64,000 nucleotides of DNA from Rhizophagus clarus (GCA_015698045.1 BLAL01000030.1:1550001-1614000), one strand, 5' to 3'. Shown: positions 35,566 through 48,817, counted from the stretch's first letter. Numbers and translations are program-made. The notes: generated by a model not told the origin, from the letters alone.

Positions 35566-36925
35566 ATGAGACCAACTCAGAAAGTGGAATCGGACCAAAG
35601 GTTTAGTTCCAAGATCTCCCAGAAAAAGACCAAACATAAATATTCCCCATATATAATTCCATTAAAAAATTCTCCGTCCTTAGAACAAATTGCGACGGCA
35701 GGTCCGTCAGATGAACAAATTGTGACAGCAGGTCTGTCAGATGAACAAATTGTGACGGCAGGTTCGTCAGATGAACAAATTGTGATGGCAGGTTCGTCGA
35801 GGAAAAGGAAGGACGAAAAGCCTATTGAAAGTAAAGAAGCAAAAAAAGTCAAATTAATCTCGGTAGGAAACTTGAAAGAAAAAGGTAAAATATATATATT
35901 ATTATATACATATACTATTCTAGTAGCTATAGAATCATACATTATGTAAAAAATCTGACTTTTTTATGAGAATCTGTTATTAATTATCGCATTACAAATT
36001 TATTTTTATTCAAGACACAATCGAAATTCTTTCAGAAGATCATTACGAAGTCCAGCAATTTTTAGAAAATATTCCCGCAAATACTTTGAAAGACGGGTTG
36101 GTTGCTCTAAGGAGCATGAGTGGCAGCAATTGTAAAAAAATAATTTTGAATATAGATGAACAAAAATTGACTGCAGTACTTCTGTCGGGTTCACTAGATG
36201 TAAAACTGACATTTTACATACCTGAGCAACATTTTATAGAAACGGAAGAGAGCAGGTTTCTAGATAACCCCTATATACTTCGGCGATTACCTGCTGAAGA
36301 CAATAGCAATAATAATACAACAATAGGGATCAATCTTTTATATAAAGAAAAGGCAGCTAATGATGAAAATCTTAAGGAAGATATATTAGCTATTGCATGG
36401 CTAATATATCATTTAAGAACAGTTCAAGATCGTCTGCCAATAAACCTCCCGATGATGCAACCTAATTACGATAACAAAAAATATATACAGAATCTACAGG
36501 AATATTATGATAATTATTTGAAAAAGGGAATGGAGTTTGATGGCTCCAAAATAAAAGGCCCTATTTCCCTAATTAAAAACATTGATGACGATCATAATTC
36601 AAGAATTAATTTTCCAGATAAAGTAGACGATGGTAATATGTCTTTATTAATAGAGGATATGCTTACAATATTGGATGAAATAAAATCAGAAGATGAAACT
36701 TCTGAATTATCAAGAAAAAGAAACGTTAGGAGATACTCGTATTTTCACGAGTTATATAAGAAAACATTAGAAGCAGTCGCTTCCGAGCCAAAATCATTTG
36801 GCGAAACAAATGCTTCAAAAGCTAAAGACATATTAGAAAACTTTCTTAAGAAAGCTGAAGAAAAACTGACGCAAAGACAATGGAAAAGCTACAGAACTTC
36901 AGCTAAGAGAATAAACAAGTTGTGA
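35566..36925 (+). CDS. Uncharacterised 409-aa protein, two exons
   Basis: Exons 35566..35884 and 36015..36925 are joined by a 130-bp GT..AG intron with matching phase. The N-terminal third is low complexity, with four tandem units like SDEQIVTAG (35679..35795) and a basic KRKDEKPIESKEAKK patch that could be a nuclear signal. The second exon is globular or helical: DTIEILSEDHYEVQQFLENI, KEDILAIAWLIYHLR, LLIEDMLTILDEIKSED and KKAEEKLTQRQWKSYR. An upstream ATG at 35514 opens a different frame (MSQPSPSFHPEDKSNSENET) that stops after about 30 codons, so either it is a leader ORF or a frameshift cut the true N-terminus. No family is recognised. It may be a host gene or cargo of the surrounding interval. 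Confidence 0.6.
35679..35795 (+). repeat. 30-bp coding minisatellite
   Basis: Four copies of a unit containing CAGATGAACAAATTGTGAC and GGCAGGTTCGT encode the SDEQIVTAG repeats of the gene above. Confidence 0.85.
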
Positions 36926-37312
36926 AATATATGCAATAAAAGTTTTGTAATATTCGATCTTGTAACCAGTCTCACACCCAATTTATTTGAACGATTACCG
37001 AGTAGGGAAAGTGCAGAATGATGGTTTATAATAATCAAAAAAGGAATCTATTATACCCAGCAGGAGTATAGAGGTATTCAAAAGCAACAGCAGGAGGAGA
37101 AGGAAGTTACTGATAATGACGGTGGCAATAGTAGTAATAATAGTGGAAATGAAGGACAGGGAAGTGGAAAGGGAAGGGGAAGCGGAGGACGGGGAAGTGG
37201 AAGGGGAAGGGGACGGAGAAGAGGAAAAGGAAGAGAAAGAGGAAGGGAAAGAGGAAGAGGAAGAGGGAATAAAGCTGGTAACAGTAAAGGAAAGGAAAAA
37301 GCAGTCTAAAGA
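36926..37312 (+). pseudogene. In-frame RGG-rich extension downstream of a stop
   Basis: After TGA 36923..36925 the same frame stays open and coding-like: LVTSLTPNLFERLPSRESAE, then TGA, then WFIIIKKGIYYTQQEYRG, a Gln/Glu run, and a tail of SGKGRGSGGRGSGRGRGR-type repeats ending in TAA near 37312. Only TGA codons interrupt it. Either two small introns remove them (GTGAAATATATG to ACCAG fits the first) or the original protein was longer and lost its RGG tail. RGG tails bind nucleic acid. Confidence 0.4.
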
Positions 37313-37339
37313 TATAATATCTTTTTCATTATTATAATT

Positions 37340-38181
37340 AATCCAGAACGTGTTATTTTTTTTTTATTTTCTTAGTCGGCATCTTTTAGTTCTATAAAAT
37401 AATAATACAATAATAATAAATCGAAAATTTTATTAAATTTTCATCGAAAAAATATATAAATAATTCATATTTACTACCTCATTTCTCTTAAGAGACTATA
37501 TATTAATTTGATTGCAACTTTTGTATTAAATAGATTTTTAAATATGTACAATTCGATCATAAGTAAATAAAGAAATAAATAAACTATTAAAACTCAAAAT
37601 GTATGCAGAACTTTTAATAATAAATATAAGATCTATAAAGTATTATATTATAAACACTTAAAATATTTATAAGAACTTTATTTTAAACATTATTTAATCT
37701 TAATCAAATTTAAAAAGCGTGCTATATATAACGACGTTATATAAGTCGATCTCATGGGATTTATAAAAATAACCATTTCAATCTGTACCGAACATTGATA
37801 TTTCCGCATTGCATATAATAAAAGATTTTCTTTTTTTACTACGCTGCATAATGATAAAATATTGATCTACAATAAAGTAATCCATTTATTGCGAGTCAGT
37901 CATCACACAGGTGCCGCAGATGAATTACGCGTCGCATAATTCAAAATTATTTATACGGGGTAATCTAGATATGACACTTTTTTTTTATTCGAAATTAGAT
38001 TTTTTTTATATATGCACGTAAGTACATTTTTTCCACACTTTTTACCACAGTATACTCACGTAAGAATATTTTTTATTAATAATTTGAAATCTTTTGTTTC
38101 TTTTCCATTTAATATACTAATGAGAAATAATTTTTTTTTATGAATATTCTCAAATAATAAATCATTCAAATAAAATCTCAA
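37340..38181. other. Intergenic AT-rich region upstream of the SNF2 pseudogene
   Basis: No open frame, repeat or RNA gene is visible. It presumably carried the promoter for the gene at 38182. Confidence 0.45.
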
Positions 38182-40261
38182 ATGTCTACCGATAATAATA
38201 ATACAGGACTACCAAAATTTAGAATTAAAAGAGTTAACAATGAAAATAATAATAATTCTAATAATAACACATCAAATACTCTTAAAAAATTTTATAAAAA
38301 TAACAAAAGCAGTTCAGTTGTTGGACTACCAAAATTACAAGTTATTCCTAAAGACTTTGAAATTGCAAAAAAAGTGAATTCGGTACCACAATCAAAAACT
38401 GAATTTCTAGTAAATCTCCTAGAAGCACCACAACCAGAAACATTAATTACGAAATTACTTCCGTATCAGAAGCAAGGCCTTGGTTGGATGTTATCAAATG
38501 AATACCCTAAAGAGCCAACTATTGATGAGGAAGTTCAATTCTGGATTCAAAAGGAGGATCAAACGAAAAAAATACTCTACTTTAATACATTAGCAAGGTT
38601 TGCAACAATAACACGCCCTAATCTTACCAGAGGTGGAATACTCGCTGATGATATGGGTCTTGGTAAGACGATACAAATGATTGCTTTGATAGCTTCCAAA
38701 CCTGCAATCAATTTAGATTCCACATATTCTAAAACTACTCTGATTGTTGCTCCTTTAAGTGTGCTTGAAAATTGGATTGACCAAATCAACATGCATGTTA
38801 AGAAAGGGTCTCTTTCTTATTATGTTTTTCATGGCGTTGATCGAATTAATGATCCAGAATTTCTTAAAACTTACGATATAATAATTACTACATATGCTAT
38901 TCTTGCACAATCAAATATAGAAGAAAGGAGTGGATTATTTGCCATTAAATGGCTTTGAGTTATCTTAGATGAAGGACATATTATTCGTACACAATTAACA
39001 AAACAAAGTATTGCCGTATGTAATTTGGATGCTGAGAGAAGATGGATTCTTACAGGAACCCCAATTATGAACGAATTAAATGATATATTCTTTAATTAAA
39101 TTCTTAAAATTCACTCCTTTTGATAGTCTAGAAATATGGAATAGCATATTTAACAACAAAACAATAAAGTTTAAAGATGGTAACAATCTTAGAAGCTTAA
39201 TAAAAGCCGTTTGTCTTCGTAGAACAAAGGATATGAAATTCAATGGACATCCTATAGTATGTCTTCCTCCTATTAATTTCTATACTCATAAAATTAAGTT
39301 TAAGACGGATGAGAAAAAGATTTATGATAAAATGGAAAGTAATATAAAAAAACAATTTAGAAGTTGGAAAGAATCAAGAAATAGCGATTTAAAATATAAT
39401 TATGTAACGTTTCTGGAAATGCTCTTGAGATTACGACAGATTTGCAATCACACAGAGCTTTGTAAGAGACAAATAAATGATGCTGATAGCAATATGAATG
39501 ATGAAAGATTGGCTGCCCTGAAAATATCTGTTAGTAATAATAAAAGTTGCTATATGTGCTCTAAACCATTAACAACTCCTACAATTACTCCTTGTAAACA
39601 TATATTTGACAAAGATTGCATCAAAGTTAGTTTTGGAGATGAACCATTTTCTTGTCCGATATACCAAAATTCAGTTAATATGAATCAATTAATTGAATTA
39701 ACAATAATTCAAATAGAAGAAGAAATTAGAAATTTAGATGATTTTAAAATAAGTTCCAAAATTGAAGCTTTATTGAAATTTTTAAATCAAAATAACGATA
39801 AATCAGTAGTCTTCAGCCAATGGACATCTTTTCTTGATTTGATTGAAATTGCATTTAAAGATGCAAATGTTAAATTTATTCGATTTGATGGCAAAATGTC
39901 ATGTAATTAGCGAGAAGAGACTGTAAATAATTTCAACAATGATCCAGAAATAAAGGTTCTTCTAATTAGTTTAAAATGTAGATCTTTGGGATTGAATCTT
40001 ACTGTTGCTAATCAATGTTTTCTTATGGATCCTTAGTAGAATCCAAGTATTGAGGATCAAGCTATAGATCGAATTTATAGAATTGGTCAAACTCGGCCAG
40101 TTTCTGTCTTTAGATTTTTTATTGAGAATACAATTAAAGATCACGTGTTTGAACTTCAAAAGAAAAAACGTGGCTTGATATTCCAAGCTTTTGATGAGCA
40201 GCGATCTGAGAATCTAAATATTGTTGATGAAGCCCTGCAAATTTTATTAGGCAGTAGTTAA
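38182..40261 (+). pseudogene. SNF2-family ATPase with RING finger (Rad5/HLTF type), decayed
   Basis: Reads as one protein of about 690 residues once four stops and a frameshift are ignored. The ATPase core shows LLPYQKQGLGWML, the Walker A motif GGILADDMGLGKTIQMIALI, the Walker B VILDEGH and RRWILTGTP. A C3HC4 RING inserted between the helicase lobes (CYMCSKPL, TPCKHIFDKDC, SCPIYQ) is the Rad5/Rad16/HLTF arrangement, which joins DNA translocase and ubiquitin-ligase activity in postreplication repair. Lobe 2 shows VVFSQWTSFLDLIE and AIDRIYRIGQTRPV. Damage: TGA 38956..38958; a 2-bp loss in an AT run near 39085; TAG 39908..39910; TAG TAG 40034..40039 (where relatives have WW); and a RING Cys changed to Tyr (SCPIYQ). 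There is no HIRAN domain. It cannot be active. Confidence 0.88.
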
Positions 40262-40915
40262 AGAATATTTTTAGTGTATATGCACATAATTATTGCAGTT
40301 TTCATAAATCTGTGTAATTAAAGTCACATGATAATCACTTTAAAATTACGCGTTTTTTTTTTCAAAGTAACGTCTAAAACCAAGTCGCGATTTTGCCTGT
40401 CCGTAAGAATATATTGCTTTAAAAAGTCTTTAGTGTGAGTTTTGAGTCATGAGAGTAGGAACGAAAGAAAAATGACGTAGGCGAGATTTTTCAAAGTTAA
40501 AACAAACAAGAATACGAAACTCAGGAAGGACTTAGGTGTCGTATCAGGGAGGCTTTTTTAATTTAACAATGAAAGTACATATTAGAGTGTCCTCAATTTT
40601 AAAAAGTATATCTAACTATAATAACGAAGCTGCTGGTATATATTTTGTTTGAATAAGTAAGTGAAAAAAGAAAATTTTCCAATTGAAAACCAAAGAATAT
40701 ACAAAAGTCCATCTATTTCTTTTTTTCAATAAAGAACAGTTTTTACTTGCCAAAATATGTAATATTAAGCAATTATTAGATCATTATATTACAATTGTGC
40801 AATATTTACCAAATAACTAATTGACAGTTTTGACAAGAACTATTGAACTAATCGAAGTGAATTTACCAATTTGCGTTTTTTTAGAATCATTATTTGATTA
40901 ATATCAAGATGATTT
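40262..40915. other. Downstream flank of the SNF2 pseudogene
   Basis: No coding sequence or repeat is recognisable; moderately AT-rich. Confidence 0.45.
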
Positions 40916-40919
40916 TGGC

Positions 40920-41520
40920 TTGATTATTTGTAATTTTGACAATATCATCAACACAGCGAGTCAACATTAAGACGATATCATATCGATACCATTTTTATTT
41001 TGCGTTGTTTTAACTATATCATGTCGATATCATCATTATTTCGCGTTTTTTTAAAAAAATATCGTTGTTTTAACTATATCGAGCTGATGTTGATTTGATA
41101 TTCTTCAAATAAATATTTTTGCGATATCTTTTTGATATATCGAACCAATATTAGTATGATATCATTTATTTGCGTTTTTTTTTTGAAAATTATCGTTTAT
41201 TGTAACAATATCAAAGCGATGTCACTTTGATATTTCTTCAAGCAAATATTTTTACGATATCTTGTCGATACAACGAGTGAATATTGATACGATACCAATA
41301 TTTATTTTGCATTTCTTTTTTGAAATTATTGTTATTGCAACGATATCATAATGGTAATGATTCGATGTTTCTTCAAGCGAATATTTTCACGATATCTTTT
41401 GTTAATATTGAAACGATATTATGGTGACATCATAATGATATTGTTTCGATAAATCGATATCGCAATGATATGAATTTAACATTGTTATTATATCAATTCG
41501 GCATTGTTCAAAAACTTAAG
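40920..41520. repeat. GATATC-rich diverged array
   Basis: Units of roughly 90-125 bp contain CGATATC or GATATCAT words, TTCTTCAAGCGAATATTTT and ATTTGCGTTTTTTT runs. On the minus strand the motif GATATCGTGAAAATATTC parallels ACATCGCAGAAATATTATT in the array at 17080..18130, so the two arrays face each other. Confidence 0.6.
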
Positions 41521-41714
41521 ATTTCTGTAAAGTAATGATTTCTTACTAACTAGAGATCTGTTGCAAATGCAGTTTTTTTCGCATATTCCCCTTAACTAGG
41601 AGAATCTAAAATTTAGTGTTATTTTATTATAAAAATCTTTGATTTAATTTTATTCAAAAAAAACCTTATACTAAAAAATTGTAAATTTTATATGTTTTAT
41701 AATAATTTTTAACT

Positions 41715-42084
41715 ATATTTATTAAATAAATAAATTAATTTATTATTAAAAAGTATTGATTTTTTTTAATTTTAATCAATAATTTAAGCTATTTAATAAT
41801 TAATTTTACATTTTTTTATTATAAAATCATAATACAATTTTGTAAAAATTTTGATTTTTTAAAAATTTTAAAAAGTAGCAAAACAAAAGCACCAAGATTT
41901 TTTGGTTTAATGTTAAGTAATTAAAATACCAATTAATGAATTTATATTGAATTTTTTGTTTTTTAATAATTTATATTATGTATTATTTATATTTCAAATT
42001 TTATTTTAATTGGATTTAAATTGATTTAATAAGAACAATTAACAACTTTAAAAAATTTTGGTGTATTTGTTTTGATGCCTACTG
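41715..42084. repeat. Right inverted arm, Tc1/mariner-like end
   Basis: Ends TTTGTTTTGATGCCTACTG followed by TA. It is the inverted counterpart of 16108..16465 over its whole length, with a small insertion near 41852. Confidence 0.75.
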
Positions 42085-42086
42085 TA

Positions 42087-44000
42087 TATACAAGATATAG
42101 AAAATATACTTCATGCATATTATCATCTTGCAGCTATAGAATTAATTAGTGCTCTAAACGAGTTAAGTAGGATCCTGAACAATATATAAATATTTTAGTT
42201 TTGAGTTTGCTTAATGATCATATAAAAAAAAACCCCTATATAAGATTTTTATTTGCTTATTTTAATATAAAATTTTTAGTTAGTTAGATATTTAAATGCG
42301 TAGTTGAACTTATTTTTATTTCAGCTCAGTAATTATATTTGCGTAGCAGAACCCCTTATTCGTATAACAAAGATTTTTATATATATATATAGAGAGAGAA
42401 AATTTTAATTTCACACATATATCAAAAAAATTTTTTTACAAAAAATTTTTTTAAACTGATACTTCTTTTCTATTATTTTACACATTTTAATTTTATAAAC
42501 ACAATATTATATTTAATATTTATAAAAAAAAATCATGTTTTTATAATAATATTCTCATATTCTTATTTTTTGTTTGCTAATTTTATTCATATATAAAATG
42601 AATTTTGGACAAATGAAATTACCTTTTTATATTTAAGTAAGTGTTCAGCATTTGTAAAAAGTATTTGTATTTCAATTTTTATAATTCTAAGTATAATATT
42701 TGTGAAGATAATTATATTTTTTAAACAGTATTAACTCCAAAAAATTTTTTTTTCTCTTTTAACTTCAGGACGTAATAACATCACTTTGATCAAATGAAAT
42801 TACTTTTTTATGTTTAAAAAGTTGTTCAGTAATGTCGAATCTACCTGTATATAAATTTTTATAATGATTGGATTAATATTCGTAAAATGCGATTAACTTT
42901 TGTACTTTTAATTATTTATCGTTTAAGTGATTTTAATTTTAAAGTGTAATTTTTTTTATTTTAAATCAACTTGTTAACTTTAAGAAGTTGTTCATAAGGG
43001 TTGGCAATAATTTATATTTTAATTTTTATAAATCTAAATATAATAATATTTATAAAAAATTCCAAATTTTAAAACTATAGTGGACGAAAAAAGTCTTTAA
43101 AAAAACATTTCCATTTATTATGCAACAAGTAAATGTTTGTAACATGTGTAAATTTGCAGATATACCCCTTGTGATGTGAAAAATTAGATATCAAAAGTAT
43201 ATTAGCAACAGACTACATGCTATCTGTTTATTAAAATATAAATCGTCCAAAAAATCATCAAAAGAAAATGAGTTAGTTAATTTTGACTAATTGAGCAACT
43301 TTAAAAAGTAGTTTTATGGTAAATATCCAGCCAAATTTAATAATTTTTTTTTTATTTTGTTTGTTGAATCATAAAGCATAACTGTTAAAAATTTTATGGC
43401 ACATTAATGATAAAATTAAAGTTAAATTTGAAAAACTTAAAAAATCATGAAATTTTCGATTAATGTAATTTAAAGACATTATAACATAAATTTTTATTAA
43501 AAAATCACACATTGTGTATTAAGATAAAAATATTTTTCAGACCTGTTTCCATATAAAACTTATATATTATTAATGAGTTATAAGTCAATTATTGGCTAGA
43601 TATTAACTGGAAAAATTATTCTGAAGACTTTTTTCGTTCACTGTATTTTTAAAATAGCAATAGTATATTAATATTATATTAATATTAATTAAAATTAAAA
43701 ATTCTGAAGTTGTATATAATTTTATATTATTAATTTATTAATATTTAGTGAATTAATTTCACAATTTTTTTTCGCAATGAAAAAATTAATTTACTATTAT
43801 TATATACTGTATATATTTATTATAATTAAATTATCTTTTTATACTTAAATAAAGTTATATATGTCAAAAAAAAAATTGCTTAGCAGAATAAAAAATTCAA
43901 AGGTTATAATAAGAGTTTGCTTAGCAGAACTTAAAATAATTTGCTTATTGATCATAGTAAATTTTGAAATTTTCATCTGACCTATATATATATTGTTCAG
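42087..44000. other. AT-rich interval
   Basis: No gene is visible. A short motif near 42160..42180 (AGTTAAGTAGGATCCTGAAC) is the inverted copy of the start of the repeat at 44003, so it may be the worn end of another element. Confidence 0.45.
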
Positions 44001-44002
44001 GG

Positions 44003-45590
44003 TCCTAGTCAAGTTAACCTAAATCAATTCACGAGTTGAGTTGAGTTGAGTCAAGTCAGGTTTAATTTGAGAATTTTCCTGTCACATGACTACAATTTAA
44101 ATCACGAGTCAATTCTAATTTGAATTAATTCTGAGTTTATATTAATATTCAACTCAACTTGGGTTAACCCAAGTTAAATAAAATCTGCAATAATATTTCA
44201 GATTTTAATATAAATTTATAATAAAAAAATGTTTTTCATAACATTTTTTATTATTATTAAATTAAAAAATATTACAAAAAACATTAGTTTTTCATTTAGT
44301 AATTCATAAATAAAAAATGTTTTGCAACATTTTTAATTAACAGAGTTAAAAAATGTTGCAAAAACATTTTTTTTTATTAATTCATAAATCAGAAATGTTT
44401 CGCCATTTTTAATTAATGCAATTAAAAAACATTGTGAAATATTTTTTTTTCATTAATTTATAAATTAAAAATGGTTTACAACATTTTATCATTATAGTTA
44501 AAAAATATTATGAGCAACATTTATATGCAAAATATTTGAAAAAAAACTGTTTCAAACAGTTTTTAATCATTTTAATAAAAATGTTGCAAAACATTTTTAT
44601 TTTTTTAATTTAATTCAATAAAAAAAACTATTTTATAACAGTTTTTAATCATTTTAATAAAAATGTTGTAAAACATTTTTATTTCTTTAATTTAATTCAA
44701 TAAAAAAAACTGTTTTGCAACAGTTTTTAATCATTTTAATAAAAATGTTGTAAAACATTTTTATTTATTTAATTTAATAGGATAAAAAAAATTATTTCGC
44801 AATAATTTTTAATCTTTTTAATAAAAACATTGCGAAATATTTTTATTTCTTTAATTTTATATAATAAAAAAACTGTTTTGCAATAGTTATTAATCGTTTT
44901 AATAAAAATGTTGCGAAACAATTTTTATTTCTTTAATTTTATACAATAAAAAAATTATTTCACAATAGTTTTTAATTGTTTTAATAAAAACGGTATAAAA
45001 CATTTTTATTTCTTTAACTTAATATGATAAAAAAACTATTTTGCAACAGTTATTAATCATTTTAATAAAAATGTTGTAAAACATTTTATTTCTTTTAATT
45101 TAACATGATAAAAAATTATTTTGCAACAGTTTTTAATTGGTTTAATAAAAACGTTATGAAATGTTTTTATTTCTTTAATTTTATACAATAAAAAAAACTG
45201 TTTCACAATAATTATTAATTGTTTTAATAAAAACATTGCAAAATGTTTTTATTTCTTTTAATTTAATATAATAAAAAACTATTTCATAACAGTTTTTAAT
45301 TGTTTTAATAAAAATGTTGCAAAACGTTTTTATTTCTTTAATTTTATACAATAAAAAAACTATTTTGCAATAGTTTTTAATCATTTTAATAAAACGTTAT
45401 GAAATATTTTTATTTCTTTAATTTTATACGATAAAAAAAACTATTTCGTACAGTTTTTAATTGTTTTAATAAAAATGTTGTAAAATGTTTTTATTTCTTT
45501 AACTTAATATAATAAAAAAACTGTCTTACAACAATTATTAATCATTTTAATAAAAACATTGTGAAATATTTTTATTTCTTTTAAAAAGAA
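44003..45590. mobile_element. hAT-like MITE fragment with palindromic tandem array
   Basis: Begins CAGGGTCCTAGTCAAGTTAA, with GAGTTGAGTTGAGTC words and their partners up to 44190. A long array with period of roughly 90 bp follows, built of palindromes such as AAAATGTTGCAAAACATTTTT and AAACTGTTTTGCAACAGTTT joined by TTTAATCATTTTAATAA. The right terminus is missing; the LINE follows. The array resembles the inner arrays of 48818..49641 and 56590..57080. Confidence 0.6.
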
Positions 45591-45699
45591 AAAACTTTTC
45601 CTGCTGATTCTTTTTGCCACAATTTGGACAAGAAGAATTTCATACTAAAACTATCAAAAATACTTGTTATATGTAATATTTTATTACTTTTCTTGTAGC

Positions 45700-47689
45700 T
45701 AAAAAAGAAGAGTAGTAGAAAGAGTTGAAAATATAAACTCTGTTAATACTGGAGGCACTTCTATAGCCTCTACAGAGAGTCAAAGTACTCTCACCAACTC
45801 GCTATAACAAACTACTGCTGGACTTGAAGCTTCAATCCATGCACAAGCTCAAACTGCTACAACTACCACTGCTACCTCTAGCCAGCAGAATGAGATGAAT
45901 AAGATACAATCACACTGAACAGTAATAGAAAAGTCTCAAAAAATCACTCTTTTCTTTCCTCTAGGCTTAGCTCCAGGCCAGAATAACACAGAAAAAAAGA
46001 ATCACGTGTTCTGCCATATAGTTGGGCTGACACGCATATTCTCAACCACTACAATCAAAGGCGTAAAGATGATTAAAGTTATTTGCGAAACAGAAGATGC
46101 AGCCAATAAAGTTATGGCAAAAACTATCGTGATTAATAATCCAACTAAATTTAGTAAAATGGAGTCATTTACACAAAATCAGCTTGACCTACAATCTGAT
46201 TTCAAGATCAAGATCTGGGATATTCCACTAGATATTGAAAAAGATCTATTTGAGCAACATCTATGATCACTAGGTCAGGTGAAAAAGATCAAATTCGCAG
46301 TTAAAAATTTATACTATGAAGTGTCAGTCACTTTTGCTAACAAAGATCTAGCGGGTGCCTTAAAAGAAGAATGGTTGATGAAATTTTTGAATAAGATTTT
46401 CAGAATCTTTTCCAGTTCACTCACTAAAAAAGAACGCAATCACCGCTTTAAGTATATTTGAAACTTACCAATCTACTTAAAGGGACAAATGGAGGAGATC
46501 TTTTAGAAATTGTAATGCGTGCAAGAGCTAAGGCTATATTCGTCTCCAAAAACTGCTTCTCTTAGAATTATAAAAAAGAACGCTTCACTTGGTTTTACTT
46601 TAATAGTATCAATGATATGAATGCTGCAAAGGAAAATCACTTCACTTTCAATAACAAAGGACTACATTTTGCTGAAAAAAATGCACTTACTTGCCATGTA
46701 TGTGACTCCATTAATCATAAAGTCAGGAATTGTCCTGAAAACAATCAATTCAAATGCCATTATAGCCAACAGACAGTTTATCAAGATATATATAAACATT
46801 ACAAAGTTGAGTCTCTAAAGCCTAAGTCTGGTTTCAAACTAATCTTTAACTCTGCCAAGGATGATTTTATCCCTAGAAACATGAACTGGGCAGATGACTG
46901 GAATGCTGAATTTTCAGCAAAATCTATTTCAACTATTAGTTATGCTAAAGTCATCCAAAGATCCTTAAAAGTTCCTCTTAATCCACAAAAACTCTTATCT
47001 TCCAATATGCAACAATCAGGACAGAATAAAACTGGATTCAATCCTAAGTCTATTCATATATTTCCAAAGGATATCCTTTCAACATACCTCAATCATAAGG
47101 TATTAAGCAATTTGAACAAAGGCTTTACAATCTTGAAAAAAGATTAGATATAAGTGTGAATTCTAATGTAAATTCGAGACTTGAGAAAGTCGAACAGCAA
47201 CTTAATAAATTCAACTACCTCATGAAAAAGTTTAACAATAAAATCGTTAATCTAGAGATGCATATGTTAAATTAATCGAATAATAAACCTGATCTTGACC
47301 TTAATTTTGGTCCAGTCACTGATTCATTTGTCAACACATTTAATAAACGAGTTAGAACTGAAGAGGATGTGAGTGATATTGTAAGGACTCACAATTCTCA
47401 ATTGTCTAACTTCCTAACACAAATAAATATGTCATCATCAGACGTTAATATACAAAATTCTCAGGATGAATCAGCCAATTCACGAGATTTTTATCATGAT
47501 ACTATGGAACATAATCAAAACCCTACGGTTCAACGCATGGATGAAATTGAAGATAAAGTAAATAATGCATGCTCTTCATTAGAAACAATAAATAATCGAT
47601 TTGATCAATTAATAGGCTCATTTTCTCTATTTAATGCTTATCCATTACAACAAGATGCAAATCTACCACCACCTAATAATCAACAATGA
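45700..47689 (+). pseudogene. LINE ORF1, nucleic-acid-binding protein, decayed
   Basis: In order: a Thr/Ser/Gln-rich start; an RRM-like region (HIVGLTRIFSTTTIKGVKM, DFKIKIWDIPLDIEKDLFEQ, KEEWLMKFLNKIFRIFSSS); a second block with MRARAKAIFVSKNCFS; a CCHC zinc knuckle CHVCDSINHKVRNC; a coiled coil (RLEKVEQQLNKFNYLMKKF); and a Gln/Asn-rich end. Stops include TAA after TNSL, TGA after QSH, TGA in HL-stop-SLGQ, TGA in KYI-stop-NLP and TAG after NCFS, with at least two frame changes. Most stops fit single transitions from Trp or Gln codons. Confidence 0.75.
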
Positions 47690-48817
47690 TGTCATAACAA
47701 ACTATAATTTCATCATCTACTGATGGTATTATGGATATTAAAAATACTTTTAAGATTTTAACTTTAAATACATCAGGGTTAAACACTAGTATTAAGCAAA
47801 AACATTTAATTAATTTTATGAACATTAATGACATTAAGATTTTAAGCGTTACTGAAACTAAACTTACAATTAACACAGGGCAACATTTATACAAAAATCA
47901 TAAGAATTATAAAGCATAGTAGTCTTTTACAGATATACATCAGTATTCACAAGGTATTGGTATTATTATGGATAACAGTTATACTAAGTATGTAGCCTTA
48001 CAAGTACATTTAAAAGCTGTATATTAGCACTTACATTATTTCTTAAAGAAAAAATTCGATTCACAATCATTGTTATCTAGAACTATGCCAATAATACTAT
48101 AAAAAAAAAATCACAGAGTTATATGCTTATGTTAAAGATCTTCTTAAAGAAGAAATTAAACATAAAGTCAAAATTGTCATAATGGGAGATTTTAATGCAA
48201 GCTATAATGATTATCAACAAAAAATCAAAAGTAACAAATATACTTGAAAAAATTTAATTTTTATGACACTTAAGCAATATGGTTTTAAAGATACAAATAG
48301 TTTGTTTCATAAGAATCCTTTACCAATATGGCATCATCAAGAGTCTAAATCTCGTATAGACTTTATTTGGGTGAATTATAAAATAATTCCTGATTTAATT
48401 TATGCTTTAACTAACAAACCTCATATAGTCTCTACAGACCATTCAGTCATGACAGCATATTTTAGTTATGATAATATATTTAGAAATAAAGCAGTTGCTA
48501 TAGCTAAAAGACACAATATACGTACAATTATTAATTACAAAGTGATTACACAGGATGAATGGAAAGCTTTCACTGAACAAATAGAAGAATTATGTCCATC
48601 AGAAGAATCTACATATTTGCCAGATAGTAGATCTTTAAATTGACTTTAGAACGAAATTAAGAGTATATTCAAGCAAGCATCTACCAAGTTACCACATAAG
48701 AAAGATAACCCATTTTTAAAACAACTTCCTAAATCCATAGTATATTTTAAAAAGAAGATACGTCAATTATCAAAAATCTTGTTACAATTGACACAGAAAA
48801 AACTTCCTGTATATGTT

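Larger units (their letters stand above)
16108..42084. other. Interval bounded by inverted arms (possible 26-kb composite)
   Basis: The arms face each other, both abut TA, and both are followed inward by GATATC/ACATC arrays in opposite orientation. This symmetry could mean one very large element carrying the Tnp2-like gene, the coiled-coil gene, the 409-aa gene and the SNF2 pseudogene. The alternative is two independent insertions of the same small repeat. The sequence between arm and array differs on the two sides, which favours neither clearly. Confidence 0.3.

Noticed and set aside
37116..37337. Glu-rich open frame with ATG
   Set aside because: A shifted reading of the RGG segment; the RGG frame is in phase with the upstream gene and more coding-like.
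44200..45590. Origin of replication or centromeric satellite
   Set aside because: The same palindromic units occur inside dated MITEs, so a transposon origin explains them better.
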